NCBI RefSeq assembly: GCF_017357245.1
Contig: NZ_CP071613.1
Span: 1 to 64,000, forward strand
Source of the DNA: Rhizobium bangladeshense
Lineage (GTDB): Bacteria > Pseudomonadota > Alphaproteobacteria > Rhizobiales > Rhizobiaceae
Reading direction: 5' to 3'
Length of the DNA: 64,000 nucleotides
Shown here: positions 52,259 through 60,425 of the stretch, one piece after another
Numbering within the stretch: the first letter of the stretch is position 1
How the letters are laid out: each line of letters starts with the position of its first letter
Notes under the pieces: generated by a model
What the model was told of the DNA's origin: nothing
Databases searched by the model: none
Seen by the model: the letters and a program-made list of their open reading frames with translations, nothing else
Position numbers and translations under genes: made by a program

Positions 52259-53023
52259 GTGACCGCCATCGAGACCTTTAGACCTAGAGTTCGCGTTATC
52301 GATCTTGAGACCGGCGGTAACGGCCCGAACGACGTTTGCGAGATCGGATGGCAGGACGTCATCCAAGATAGCGATGGCACCTGGGAGGTCACTGCCGAAC
52401 GCGGCGCGCTGCTAGTAAATCCCGGCCATCCGATCTCGGCGGACACTATGGCGGTCCACCATATCCTCGACGTTCAGGTCGCAGACGCACCCTTCTGGAA
52501 AGAGATTGCCGCAAGCATTCTTCGGCCACCCGGCCGCATCGACGCGCTCGCAGCCCACCGAGCAGCCTTCGAGCAGCGCTATTGCACACCAAGATTCACC
52601 GGCGGCACACCATGGATCTGCACATGGAAGTGCGCGATGCGGGTCTGGCCGGATCTGCCGCGGTTCTCCAACCAGATGCTCCGGTATCAACGCATGCCTT
52701 CGGGTCTCGTCCATGAGATCGGCCTGCCAGCGCATCGCGCCATGCCGGACGCCTATGTGACCGCGCACCATCTTCGCGATCTCCTGAACGCGTCATCACT
52801 TCTGCAGCTTCTGAGCTGGAGCAACGAGCCTGGACTCCTGCCTCGCGTCCCATCGGGACCGGATCGGGGAAAGGGCTGGGATCGGCTGACGGACGAAACG
52901 CTGCAAGAGTTTGCTCGAGACCGGGATGCTGACATCCGCTTCAGTGCACAGACCGAACTGAGGCGTCGGGGTGAGTACACCGAGCAGTCGGTCGTCGAGT
53001 CGGCGCAGAAGTCCTTTCTCTGA
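52259..53023 (+). CDS. DEDDh-type 3'-5' exonuclease (ExoX-like)
   Basis: 254-residue protein with the N-terminal exonuclease fold of the ExoX/DnaQ kind: VIDLETGG (D15 and E17), HPISADTMAVHHI typical of ExoX, an AHRAAFE segment in place of the usual AHNAxFD, and HRAMPD with H159 and D164 of motif III. Three of four metal-binding acids are canonical, with Glu 105 at the third. The C-terminal 80 residues are extra and uncharacterised, possibly a HEAT-like tail (DADIRFSAQTELRRRGEY). It starts with GTG at 52259 after CCAGGAT. Role in repair or plasmid maintenance unknown. Confidence 0.75.
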   Translation: MTAIETFRPRVRVIDLETGGNGPNDVCEIGWQDVIQDSDGTWEVTAERGALLVNPGHPISADTMAVHHILDVQVADAPFWKEIAASILRPPGRIDALAAHRAAFEQRYCTPRFTGGTPWICTWKCAMRVWPDLPRFSNQMLRYQRMPSGLVHEIGLPAHRAMPDAYVTAHHLRDLLNASSLLQLLSWSNEPGLLPRVPSGPDRGKGWDRLTDETLQEFARDRDADIRFSAQTELRRRGEYTEQSVVESAQKSFL

Positions 53024-53302
53024 GCTCGCCGGCGAACGACCGATCGCTATACGCCCGGCGGTCGTAGTTCGTCGTCCGGAGCCCTCTTGCGCAGGAGCAA
53101 TCCTATTCTAGATCTAAGCTGGCGGTCGACTCGAGGCCTGACGCCACCGTCCTCAACGTCTCGGTCGGCCATCAGCTCCGTCAGTGGCCGCGTAGCGTCG
53201 GCCTTGGCGAGCGTCACCCCTAGCGTTCAACCAAGACACCATGGCTGCTTGGCTATTACGCACTGACGACCTTTCGTCAGCCAAATGCCGAGTGGTGCGT
53301 CC

Positions 53303-54181
53303 CTACCCCGCAATAAGTCCGGCCCTGCGCGCCACCGCCTTGATGTGTGCAAGACCGCGACGGTAGCCCGGGACATCAAAGTGCTCCAGCATCAGGGGAA
53401 CCTCACGTTTCAGCTTGGCGATTTCAGTTACATAGGCATCGTAATCCAGATTGCCTTCGCCAGGCACGACTTCATCCAGATGAAAGGAGATTGTTCCCGG
53501 CCCTCCCTTCATCACCAGGTCCTTGGCGTGGCATGAGACGACCCAAGGACCGAGAAGGGCGAAGCAATCCCGTATCATCTTGCCTGTGTTGAAATACAAC
53601 CTGGGTGTTATGACCATGTTTGCAGCGTCGATGTGTGCGCCGAACTGAGGCCGGTCGATCGCCTTTAGCAGTTTCAGATAGTTCTCTGGCGTGTCCGTCA
53701 CCAGCCATGGAACCATCTCCAGGCAGAACTTGGTACGCTTCGGCTTCACCATGTCGATGACATAGCGGGCGGTGTCGACGGCTCGCTGGAACCCAGCCTC
53801 GCTTTGATTGTCCGGATGCGGACCATAATCGTAATTGTCGCTCAACTGCCAGGGATCCCCCGGATGTCCGACAGTACCGTGGAATGCGACAACGGCGCCT
53901 GCCCCAATTTCCTCGCCGAGGGCTAGCTGATGTACGGCGTACTCCAGATTAGCTTTTCGCGTCGCCTCATCGTGAGCAACGAGGTTCTTCCATGCGCCGC
54001 CTTCGGCAACGACAACATCTGCAGTGGCGAATGCCTTTACCAGTGCAGCGATCTCTTCGCGGCTCTCAAGTTTGATGTTTGGCATATACGCGGCATTGTA
54101 GCCAAATTCGACGTGCTCTCGCGCGTAGGCTTCGGGATCACCGTTGTAATCGATCCCGTAGCCACCCAGTCTGAAGGTCAT
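53303..54181 (-). CDS. Sugar phosphate isomerase/epimerase (xylose isomerase-like TIM barrel)
   Basis: 292-residue TIM-barrel protein of the AP-endonuclease-2/xylose isomerase-like superfamily. Metal-site residues are seen in FCLEMVPW (Glu), FGAHIDAANMV (Asp), VVSCHAKDLVM (His/Asp) and LMLEHFDVPGY (Glu). Substrate unknown; relatives act on sugars, inositols or keto-sugar intermediates. Immediately upstream on the same strand is the broken end of a zinc-dependent dehydrogenase, 69 bp away, suggesting the two once formed a sugar-catabolic operon of which this gene is the intact survivor. Confidence 0.82.
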   Translation of the reverse strand: MTFRLGGYGIDYNGDPEAYAREHVEFGYNAAYMPNIKLESREEIAALVKAFATADVVVAEGGAWKNLVAHDEATRKANLEYAVHQLALGEEIGAGAVVAFHGTVGHPGDPWQLSDNYDYGPHPDNQSEAGFQRAVDTARYVIDMVKPKRTKFCLEMVPWLVTDTPENYLKLLKAIDRPQFGAHIDAANMVITPRLYFNTGKMIRDCFALLGPWVVSCHAKDLVMKGGPGTISFHLDEVVPGEGNLDYDAYVTEIAKLKREVPLMLEHFDVPGYRRGLAHIKAVARRAGLIAG

Positions 54182-54250
54182 GATCAGTCTCCCAAATCTA
54201 ATAGCCTATCGGGCCGTAACACCTCGAACGCTCTCCGATGTCGGCGGCGC

Positions 54251-54530
54251 TCAGCCTTTTGGGGCGCCGCCAGGGTAAAGCAGGACCTTCCCGCAATTTG
54301 CTGTTTCCTGAAGTGCAGATGCAGCGCCAACCTTGGAGATCGCATATCTGCTTATCAACGAGGGGCCTCGAGTCGCGCACCCGCTCCAACAATTCGTCTG
54401 CATGGACATCGTAATTCCAGTGCCAGCATCCAAAGATGTCGATGCCCTTGCCGGTGATGCTGTTGACTGGCAACGAGCCGCTCCAGGTAACGAATGAGAG
54501 CTTTCCACTGAGCGCGCACCAGCTCCAAAA
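54251..54530 (-). pseudogene. Zinc-dependent (sorbitol/threonine-type) dehydrogenase remnant, C-terminal part
   Basis: Minus-strand sequence encodes LSGKLSFVTWSGSLPVNSIT, GKGIDIFGCWHWNYDVHADE and LLERVRDSRPLVDKQI, then after a frameshift SKVGAASALQETANCGKVLL, YPGGAPKG and a stop at 54251. This is the C-terminal third of a zinc-type alcohol/polyol dehydrogenase (the IDIxGxWHW and GKVLL signatures). The N-terminal cofactor and zinc domains are missing, replaced by a PAS/GAF fragment, so the gene is dead. Confidence 0.6.
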
Positions 54531-54534
54531 CGAC

Positions 54535-54896
54535 AGCCGGAGCCCCTTCGGATTCCTCGCTGCACAATCGATAGCGGCGTACCCGAAGAACAATCCCCCG
54601 ATCACATCACCGGTGCGGGAAACGACGGGAACTGCCAGATAACTGCACACGGGAAGATGCCTCTCCGCCACCACCTTTGCCCTTGCATCGTTGAGTTCGC
54701 CGCAAGCAAGCCTGCTGCATCCATATACGGTGGAAAGATCTCGAGCAGGATAGCATCATTCACTCCAAAGGAGATTGCTCGCCCCTTTGCTCCAGCTGAT
54801 AACAATGCCGTCGGGATCAAGGATGATGATGCCGGTGTCCACCGCACTGTCGAGGATCTGCTGGAGCCGCTCGGCGGGCAGGTACGTGGAGCTCAT
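54535..54896 (-). pseudogene. PAS-GAF sensor gene remnant
   Basis: A start MSSTYLPAERLQQILDSAVD leads into TGIIILDPDGIVISWSKGAS, a PAS domain, and stops at 54755. In other frames follow IFPPYMDAAGLL and then ERHLPVCSYLAVPVVSRTGD and VIGGLFFGYAA, a GAF domain core. At least two frameshifts and an internal deletion break the gene, and it is joined to the dehydrogenase remnant near 54530. It was probably the N-terminal part of a sensor kinase or cyclase. Confidence 0.55.
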
Positions 54897-55239
54897 CTTA
54901 TACCACTGGGAGTAAGTATGCGGATCGTTCGCACTGAGCCTATCACAAGCGCTTGAGAGGAAAAGGGCCCGCCCCTGGCGATGTCACGTTGTTTTATCAA
55001 CGCCCGGACAAGGCGTTCGTCAGTGAACTCACGGAGTTGCGCCGGTCACGGTGCGCTCCGGTCTGCCGCAGGAGCTTCGCCTGTTCCTCACGACCAGTCT
55101 TCTCGGCGGATTCATGATCTCGCTCGACAGGTCAGCCTCTGAGAGCGCGGACAATGGATCAGCGGGGTTTGCTGCCCTCACGGCAATCTTCGCCAAGGTC
55201 GGTGTGGGGAACGTCAATTCCAACCGGGATTTCCACAGG
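54897..55239. other. Intergenic region
   Basis: 343 bp between the PAS/GAF remnant and the periplasmic sensor gene. No gene, repeat or clear site could be supported; a 64-codon minus-strand frame at 55029-55223 has no recognisable family or ribosome site. Confidence 0.4.
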
Positions 55240-55758
55240 CTATTTCGAATAACCGCGATGCCTGCCGTAGGCCGCGATTTGGTCGGCGCCGAGAACCCGT
55301 GTCACCTCAAGATGTGCCGCGAGGTGAATGAACCTCAGCCGCGATCGGCTCACCTCGGCCTTGGCGATCAGGTCTTGAAGCATGGATTCCGTAATGGTCC
55401 GATTCCTGAATGCGTTGTCGAGCGCCCGCTCGGCTTCGACGAAGGTCCTGCCCTCCTCCAACGCCCGAGCCTGCATGAGGTCGAAGGCTTTCTGCACCTC
55501 GCGGAGCTGATCGTCCCTCAGTCCGAGCCGATCTTTCATCTGCAGCACATGCGAGGGGCCCGGATAGTCGTTGAGCTCGGCCGCCTTCGCAAAACCCCAC
55601 CCGCCCCCTCTTGTCAATTCGTCGACGTCCGTTTCCGACAAGGACTTGATCTCCCTTCCCGCCTCCTGAGCGTATGGCGACGTGGCGTGGTGCGGCCCTT
55701 GGGCCAACGCCTGCGTGGCGAGAATGGCGAACGTAAAGCTGACAAGCAGGGACTTCAT
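55240..55758 (-). CDS. Periplasmic Spy/CpxP-like heavy-metal sensor protein
   Basis: 172-residue secreted helical protein. Signal peptide MKSLLVSFTFAILATQALA, then HHATSPYAQEAGREIKSLSE and the LTXXQ-type region MKDRLGLRDDQLREVQKAFD with a second helix pair (LIAKAEVSRSRLRFIHLAAH). It fits the periplasmic heavy-metal sensor/Spy chaperone group that guards the envelope or senses Cu/Zn. The ATG at 55758 begins the signal peptide; an upstream in-frame start at 55791 does not. It is divergent from a Crp/Fnr gene and near a CopZ-like chaperone, so a metal-stress role is likely. Confidence 0.75.
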   Translation of the reverse strand: MKSLLVSFTFAILATQALAQGPHHATSPYAQEAGREIKSLSETDVDELTRGGGWGFAKAAELNDYPGPSHVLQMKDRLGLRDDQLREVQKAFDLMQARALEEGRTFVEAERALDNAFRNRTITESMLQDLIAKAEVSRSRLRFIHLAAHLEVTRVLGADQIAAYGRHRGYSK

Positions 55759-55806
55759 CGATTGCGCTCCAATTGCGGACGGGGCTACCACTATTGCTTA
55801 CCGCCC

Positions 55807-55842
55807 GGATGTCGGACATGATCGAAGTCATGTCCGACATCC
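55807..55842. promoter_or_regulatory. Perfect 15-bp inverted repeat at the Crp/Fnr gene start
   Basis: GGATGTCGGACATGA (55807-55821) and TCATGTCCGACATCC (55828-55842) are perfectly complementary, separated by TCGAAG. The dyad covers the candidate start codons at 55809, 55818 and 55830. It could be an operator for autoregulation of the divergent pair, or an mRNA hairpin that hides the start. Confidence 0.75.
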
Positions 55843-56384
55843 TCTTGGATCAAGTCCGCAGCCTCTCGAGCGGAAGAAGAACATTCGACGCCGGTCGGCA
55901 CCTCTTCAACCAGGGCGACGAGGTGGGAAGCCTGTATCTCGTGGAGTCCGGCGTCGTTCATCTCGTTCGGCATCAGGCCGACGGCAACGTTGCGGTGCTG
56001 CAGCGGGCGTCAGCGGAGCTGGTCCTTGCGGAAGCTTCCGTCTTCTCCAGCGTCTACCATTGTGACGCCGTCGCCGTCACCGACGTGGACGCAACATCGG
56101 TTCCGATCCATTCGATCAGACGCGCCCTGCGCAGCGATCCGGAATTCGCCGAAGGCTGGGCGTCCTATCTTTCCTACCAGCTACAGCAGATCAGGAAGCG
56201 CGCGGAGATCGCCAGCCTGAAGACAGTGGCCGCTCGTCTTGAATCCTGGCTCGCATGGAACGACGGCGAACTGCCGTTGAAAGGAGAATGGAAGGCGCTG
56301 GCCAACGATATCGGCGTATCGCCGGAAGCGCTCTATCGAGAGCTGTCGAAGCGGCGCAGCTCTTTTGTGCAGGATCGCACTTGA
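55809..56384 (+). CDS. Crp/Fnr-family regulator
   Basis: About 191 residues. A cyclic-nucleotide-binding-like barrel occupies residues 15-110 (LFNQGDEVGSLYLVESGVVHLVRH in two pieces), then a dimerisation helix and a winged helix with WKALANDIGVSPEALYRELSKR. The FNR iron-sulfur cysteines are absent. The barrel lacks a clear cAMP-binding RxR pattern, so the ligand is unknown. The start is uncertain (TTG 55773, ATG 55809, 55818 or 55830) because all lie in or near a large inverted repeat and none has a good ribosome site. It is followed by the copZ-like gene after 55 bp. Confidence 0.8.
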   Translation: MSDMIEVMSDILLDQVRSLSSGRRTFDAGRHLFNQGDEVGSLYLVESGVVHLVRHQADGNVAVLQRASAELVLAEASVFSSVYHCDAVAVTDVDATSVPIHSIRRALRSDPEFAEGWASYLSYQLQQIRKRAEIASLKTVAARLESWLAWNDGELPLKGEWKALANDIGVSPEALYRELSKRRSSFVQDRT

Positions 56385-56439
56385 CCTTCCCATGGTTGGA
56401 AACCCCATATCGGGTCAGTTAGACGATTTGGAGACCACC

Positions 56440-56640
56440 ATGTACGAATTCGAAATCCAGAACATGACCTGCGGCCATTGCGCGAGCACGGTGGAGAAGG
56501 CGATCAAGACGGCGGACCCGGAAGCTTCCGCCAGCATCGATCTTGCGGCCAGGACTGCGAAGGTTGAGACCAAGGATCCAGCCGCTATCAATACGGCCAT
56601 TGAGAAAGCGGGTTATCCATCCAGTTTCAGACAGATCTGA
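56440..56640 (+). CDS. CopZ-like heavy-metal-binding chaperone
   Basis: 66-residue single HMA domain. The metal motif MTCGHC (Cys 11 and Cys 14) follows the first strand, with the rest (TVEKAIKTADPEASASIDLA, KVETKDPAAINTAIEKAGYP) giving the expected ferredoxin-like pattern. It should carry Cu(I) or a similar soft metal in the cytoplasm. The start at 56440 follows TTGGAGACC. It is downstream of the Crp/Fnr gene on the same strand and convergent with the cyclase-YHS gene; no copper ATPase is in the window. Confidence 0.83.
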   Translation: MYEFEIQNMTCGHCASTVEKAIKTADPEASASIDLAARTAKVETKDPAAINTAIEKAGYPSSFRQI

Positions 56641-56692
56641 TTTCGCAGCGGACACCTGGGTTGACAGGCGTTCTGCCCCGAAGTCGCAACGA

Positions 56693-57394
56693 TCACCTGG
56701 GTGACTCATAGGTCTGCGGCGACCGTCGATATGCTTCCTCACAGCGCGGCGAACAAAACCACGGCCCCTCTGGGGCGGCCCGCCTATAGGACGAATACGG
56801 TGCATGCATCTTGCACACCGGGTCGATCCAGGCCGGGTCAGCCGACGGAGCAAGCTCTATCTCATAGAGAGGGATTTCTCCGGCCACGGATCTGAGCGCC
56901 ACCATTCCGAGGTCTCGCACCAGGATGCCTCTGGCGACAGCCGCCTCGGCAACGGATTGAGTGGCAAGCAATTGACCGGGCGACGCGAGCGCGGCTATTC
57001 GTGCGGCGATGTTGACGGTCGATCCAAAGAGATCGCCTGCTCTGCAGGTGACCGGCCCGTGGTTCAGCCCCGCCCGGGTGAGCGGTAGCCGTGGTTCTCT
57101 ACGGCAGGCCTGCAACAGCGACCCGAGTACCTGGATCGCTGTATCGGGCTCAGGAAACGACAGCATTGCCTCGTCGCCGATCCATTTTATCGGGGGTTCA
57201 TAGCCGCTGAGGGCATCACGGACCATGCGCTCGAATACCTCAAGCACGTCAATCGCGGCCGCGTCGCCATACACGTCCGCGATGGCGCTGAATCCTGCAA
57301 TATCTATGAACGCAACGGTGGCCGGCGCTCGAGCCGGGTCCTGTCGCTGCTTCACATCACTCTCCCTCGCCGCTCCTACTGGTGCTTGCATCAT
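56693..57394 (-). CDS. Class III adenylate cyclase fused to a YHS metal-binding domain
   Basis: About 233 residues. A class III nucleotide cyclase domain (25-180) keeps the catalytic set: metal Asp 31 in FIDIAGFSA and Asp 74 in WIGDEAM, adenine-selecting Lys 70 and Asp 121, and transition-state Asn 128 and Arg 132 in FGSTVNIAAR. The C-terminus (about 190-229) is a YHS/TRASH-type domain, DPVCKM followed by FCSPRCEEAY, with three cysteines for a metal. This fusion suggests a cyclase whose output answers to metal. The start is ATG 57394 or 57391. It is convergent with the copper chaperone. Confidence 0.8.
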   Translation of the reverse strand: MMQAPVGAARESDVKQRQDPARAPATVAFIDIAGFSAIADVYGDAAAIDVLEVFERMVRDALSGYEPPIKWIGDEAMLSFPEPDTAIQVLGSLLQACRREPRLPLTRAGLNHGPVTCRAGDLFGSTVNIAARIAALASPGQLLATQSVAEAAVARGILVRDLGMVALRSVAGEIPLYEIELAPSADPAWIDPVCKMHAPYSSYRRAAPEGPWFCSPRCEEAYRRSPQTYESPR

Positions 57395-57819
57395 GGGCAA
57401 CGATCAATCGTCCCTGGATTGCAGAAGAGGCTAGCATATTTTCGCGCAAGTAGACAGTGAGCGCCACCTCGCGATCGCACTGCAGCTTTCATCCAGCCGG
57501 CTTTTTGAATCGGTGGAAAAGGAAGAGCAAAGCGCGGCGATCGTTGCAACCACCACGAAATAGCCCTACCGCGTTTCCAACTCGGGATGTGCTCAAAGTG
57601 AGGTCGAAAGCCCGTCCGGCAGTCAAGCTTACGAGACATGCTCTGCTACAGTTGAAGGCGCGCTCGATGCTTTCGGTGAACTGAAGCTCACAATGCGCCG
57701 CGGCTCACCTTCAATCGTGAACTCTCCCAAAGTCCGAGCAAGTGCAACCGATCAATGCGAGATGTTCTACCTGATCGGCGCGCACGAATTTCCGCGGCTT
57801 TGCTCCGGAGAGTTCTTCG
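57395..57819. other. Intergenic region between cyclase and aldolase genes
   Basis: About 425 bp without a supportable gene. Short frames on both strands show no family or ribosome site. No terminator or repeat was identified with confidence. Confidence 0.4.
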
Positions 57820-58761
57820 TCAGTTGTCTGTCGCTTCCAACTTCTGTCCCGAGGCAGTTGCAGCGGTCTTGAACACACTGGCATTATAGATCTGCTCTAC
57901 CGCTCGTGAGAGGCCTGCATCAAATTCCGCATCGCTCATGGTTACCCGAAGATCCTCCGCCAGCGCGCGGGAGAAGCTCGCGATCATGCCGTCGTTATGA
58001 CTGAGCTTCTCGCAAGCATCGGCGCAGCTATAGCCGCCCGAAAGAGCCACGACGCGGGCGACCGATATATGGTCGATCAACGGTTTGTAGAAATTTGCCA
58101 CGGTCGGAAGGGAAAGCTTGATCATAACTTTCTCGCCCGAGGTATATTTGTCGAGCTCTTGGGCGATTTCATCCCGCAAGATCGTCTCAGCCTCCTGCTT
58201 CGTGGGGCTCTTGATGAGAACCTCCGGCTCGATAATCGGGACGAGACCGTAGTCGAGGATCCGTCGCGCGATCTCAAACTGCTGCTTGACGACAGCAGCG
58301 ATGCCAGACCGATCGGCATGCGCGATCACCGACCGCATCTTCGTCCCGAATATTCCCTTCTTCACTGCGCGTGTCAGGAGGCTGTCGAGGTCGGGCATGG
58401 GCTTCATCACTTGGACGCCATTTTCTTCGGCCGCCAGACCCTTGTCGATTTTCAGGAAAGGCACGACACTGCGCTCTTCCCAAAGAAAGTCAGGGACCGG
58501 TCTCCCGCCGACATCGCCATCCATGGTTTTTTCGAAGAGGATTGCGCCGATCACCTTGCTTCCCGAAAACGAGGACGCAGTCATGATACGCACGCGCATC
58601 TTGTGCATCAGACGGAACATGTCGTCTTCGCCACTATAGTCGGAATCGGAGATGCCGTAGAGACGCAACGCAGCCGGAGTAGAGCCTCCGCTCTGATCGA
58701 GCGCAGCGATGAACCCGTCCTTGCCGGTCATCTGTGACATCATTTTCTGATTGGCTGCCAT
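57820..58761 (-). CDS. Class I fructose-bisphosphate aldolase
   Basis: 313-residue class I (Schiff-base) aldolase. Landmarks include AALDQSGGSTPAALRLYGI near the N-terminus, PIIEPEVLI with the catalytic Glu, and the lysine region VMIKLSLPTV, plus LSGGYSCADACEKLS for phosphate binding. The start at 58761 is chosen because GGGGAAG precedes it; an upstream in-frame start adds 12 unlikely residues. It lies downstream of rpiB on the same strand (281-bp gap) and may help channel triose and erythrose phosphates made from erythritol into central metabolism. Confidence 0.88.
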   Translation of the reverse strand: MAANQKMMSQMTGKDGFIAALDQSGGSTPAALRLYGISDSDYSGEDDMFRLMHKMRVRIMTASSFSGSKVIGAILFEKTMDGDVGGRPVPDFLWEERSVVPFLKIDKGLAAEENGVQVMKPMPDLDSLLTRAVKKGIFGTKMRSVIAHADRSGIAAVVKQQFEIARRILDYGLVPIIEPEVLIKSPTKQEAETILRDEIAQELDKYTSGEKVMIKLSLPTVANFYKPLIDHISVARVVALSGGYSCADACEKLSHNDGMIASFSRALAEDLRVTMSDAEFDAGLSRAVEQIYNASVFKTAATASGQKLEATDN

Positions 58762-59041
58762 TTTCTTCCCCTCATGTGCCGTCATATGCCGCCGCATCTG
58801 CGAGTGGCTTGACCAGATTTAAAGCAGAATGACGTAATTATGGCTCCGTGCAAGAGGCTCAAGACCTGACCGGCCTGCGCTCGGTATTGATTTTGCGCAG
58901 CAGGATGAAATCTTGACGATTGCGGCAGGACGCCTTTCCGCATCCTTGTATTGGATAAATTCGTGCCGTCCGCTCGATGGTGGCGGCAGGCCAAGGCCGC
59001 AGGATCAAGCTTATTCCAGCAACCTGCAGCAAGGACTTTCC

Positions 59042-59497
59042 TCAGCGCGCATTGTACTTCGCGTCCAGTTCGTTGATTGCCGTGACATTGCCGGCGGAGC
59101 GGCCGTTCTCATCGAAGGTGTGGGCGAGAAAGGCATCGGCAATAGCTTTGGCAAGCTCAGGCCCGATGACACGCGCACCCATCGTGATGATCTGGGCATT
59201 GTTGGAGAGCGCTGCCCGTTCGGCAGAATAAGTGTCGTGCGTCAGGGCCGCCCGGATGCCGGGGACCTTGTTGGCCGAGATGCAGACGCCGATGCCGGTG
59301 CCGCAGACTAGGATTGCCTTGTCATAGCTACCATCGATCACCCCCGATGCGACGCGCTCCGAGAGATTTGCGTAGAAAGGATCGAGGCCGTCATTGATGC
59401 GGGACACTTCTTCGACGTCGAAACGATCCTTGAGGTGATCGGCCAATATCTTTGCGAGGCCTTCGCCGGCGCTGTCTCCAGCAATTGCAAGTTTCAT
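59042..59497 (-). CDS. rpiB: RpiB-type isomerase (EryI), erythritol pathway
   Basis: 151-residue RpiB/LacAB-family sugar-phosphate isomerase: [16 protein letters not shown] at the start, the catalytic Cys in [17 protein letters not shown] near residue 65, and the His-containing [17 protein letters not shown]. In Brucella the homologue EryI converts D-erythrulose 4-phosphate to D-erythrose 4-phosphate, the last step of erythritol use. The start at 59497 (after AAGGAGAAAGAC) is preferred to a longer frame. It follows tpiB by 17 bp. Confidence 0.88.
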   Translation of the reverse strand: MKLAIAGDSAGEGLAKILADHLKDRFDVEEVSRINDGLDPFYANLSERVASGVIDGSYDKAILVCGTGIGVCISANKVPGIRAALTHDTYSAERAALSNNAQIITMGARVIGPELAKAIADAFLAHTFDENGRSAGNVTAINELDAKYNAR

Positions 59498-59514
59498 TGT
59501 CTTTCTCCTTGGGA

Positions 59515-60291
59515 TTAGGCGGGAAGTTTGGCGGCGCATTTTGCAAGGATATCGAGGTAGCCCTCGACGTTCCATGCAGAACGGCCGATGAAGAGCCCGT
59601 CGACATGAGGGCACGAAATCATTTCCTCGCAATTTTGCGGATTGACCGACCCGCCATAGAGGCAAGGTATTTTGCGCCCTAATATCGCTTCGGCGACCGC
59701 AATGATCTCAGCCTGGCGTGCGTCGGCATAGTCTGCCGTCGCAGGGATTCCCTTATCGCCGATTGCCCAAACGGGCTCGTAGGCGAGAAGGATGTCGGCC
59801 GTTTTCTGCTCATCGGCAAGCTTTGCAAACGCCCCGCGAACCTGAGCTGCGAGTACCTCGGCCGCCCTGCCGCTCTCACGATCGGCAAGTGTCTCGCCGA
59901 TGCAGATGAGCGGGATCAGCCCATGGCGGACGGCAGCTTCCGTCTTCAGCCCGACCGTCTCGTCAGTCTCATTGAAGAACCCACGCCGCTCCGAGTGGCC
60001 GAGTTCGACCATGTCGAGACTGCAATCCTTCAGCATTAGGGGCGACACCTCGCCGGTCCATGCGCCGCGATCGGCCCAGTGCATATTCTGCGCGCCAACC
60101 TTGACGGAAGTTTCCGCCAGCAGGCGCTTGACCTCCCGTACAGCAGTGAAAGGTGGAATGATAAAGCGCTGGATGCGAGAATCGCGCCCTTCATCAGCAA
60201 CCGCGAGGGCCTTGGCGAATTGCTCGGCTTCTGCGAGCGTCTTGTTCATCTTCCAGCTTGTGCCGATCCAGAATTGCCGTGTCTTGGTCAT
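59515..60291 (-). CDS. tpiB: Triose-phosphate isomerase paralogue (TpiB/EryH), erythritol pathway
   Basis: 258-residue triose-phosphate isomerase homologue with the catalytic set: Lys in GTSWKMNK, His in ELGHSERRG near 102, Glu in [10 protein letters not shown] near 175, and the phosphate loop YGGSVNPQN. In Brucella and rhizobia this second copy (EryH/TpiB) isomerises an L-erythrulose phosphate to D-erythrulose 4-phosphate. It overlaps the remnant of a DeoR gene by ATGA and is followed by rpiB. The housekeeping tpiA is presumably elsewhere. Confidence 0.88.
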   Translation of the reverse strand: MTKTRQFWIGTSWKMNKTLAEAEQFAKALAVADEGRDSRIQRFIIPPFTAVREVKRLLAETSVKVGAQNMHWADRGAWTGEVSPLMLKDCSLDMVELGHSERRGFFNETDETVGLKTEAAVRHGLIPLICIGETLADRESGRAAEVLAAQVRGAFAKLADEQKTADILLAYEPVWAIGDKGIPATADYADARQAEIIAVAEAILGRKIPCLYGGSVNPQNCEEMISCPHVDGLFIGRSAWNVEGYLDILAKCAAKLPA

Positions 60292-60425
60292 GCCTGTTCC
60301 TGTGTCGGAGCGATGGTGAGCTTGATGCCCGGCTGCTCGAATTCGTTGATGACAGCTGCCTCAGGCGCGCTGTCGGTGATAATGTGCGCCGTGTTGCGAA
60401 GGAGAAAACGATCCGGCAGGTTCAA
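60288..60425 (-). pseudogene. eryR: DeoR-type regulator remnant (eryR), C-terminal end
   Basis: Between eryD and tpiB the minus strand encodes LPDRFLLRNTAHIITDSAPE then AAVINEFEQPGIKLTIAPTQ and EQA, stopping at 60288 in the ATGA that starts tpiB. This is the C-terminal end of a DeoR/GlpR-type regulator; the DNA-binding domain and most of the sensor domain are missing, as the eryD gene runs straight into it. Brucella and S. meliloti carry a complete DeoR-type eryR in their erythritol loci, so the gene was probably lost by deletion here. Confidence 0.6.

Noticed and set aside
55051..55821. 256-codon plus-strand frame over the Spy-like gene
   Set aside because: The opposite strand encodes a protein with a clean signal peptide and family pattern; this frame has neither.
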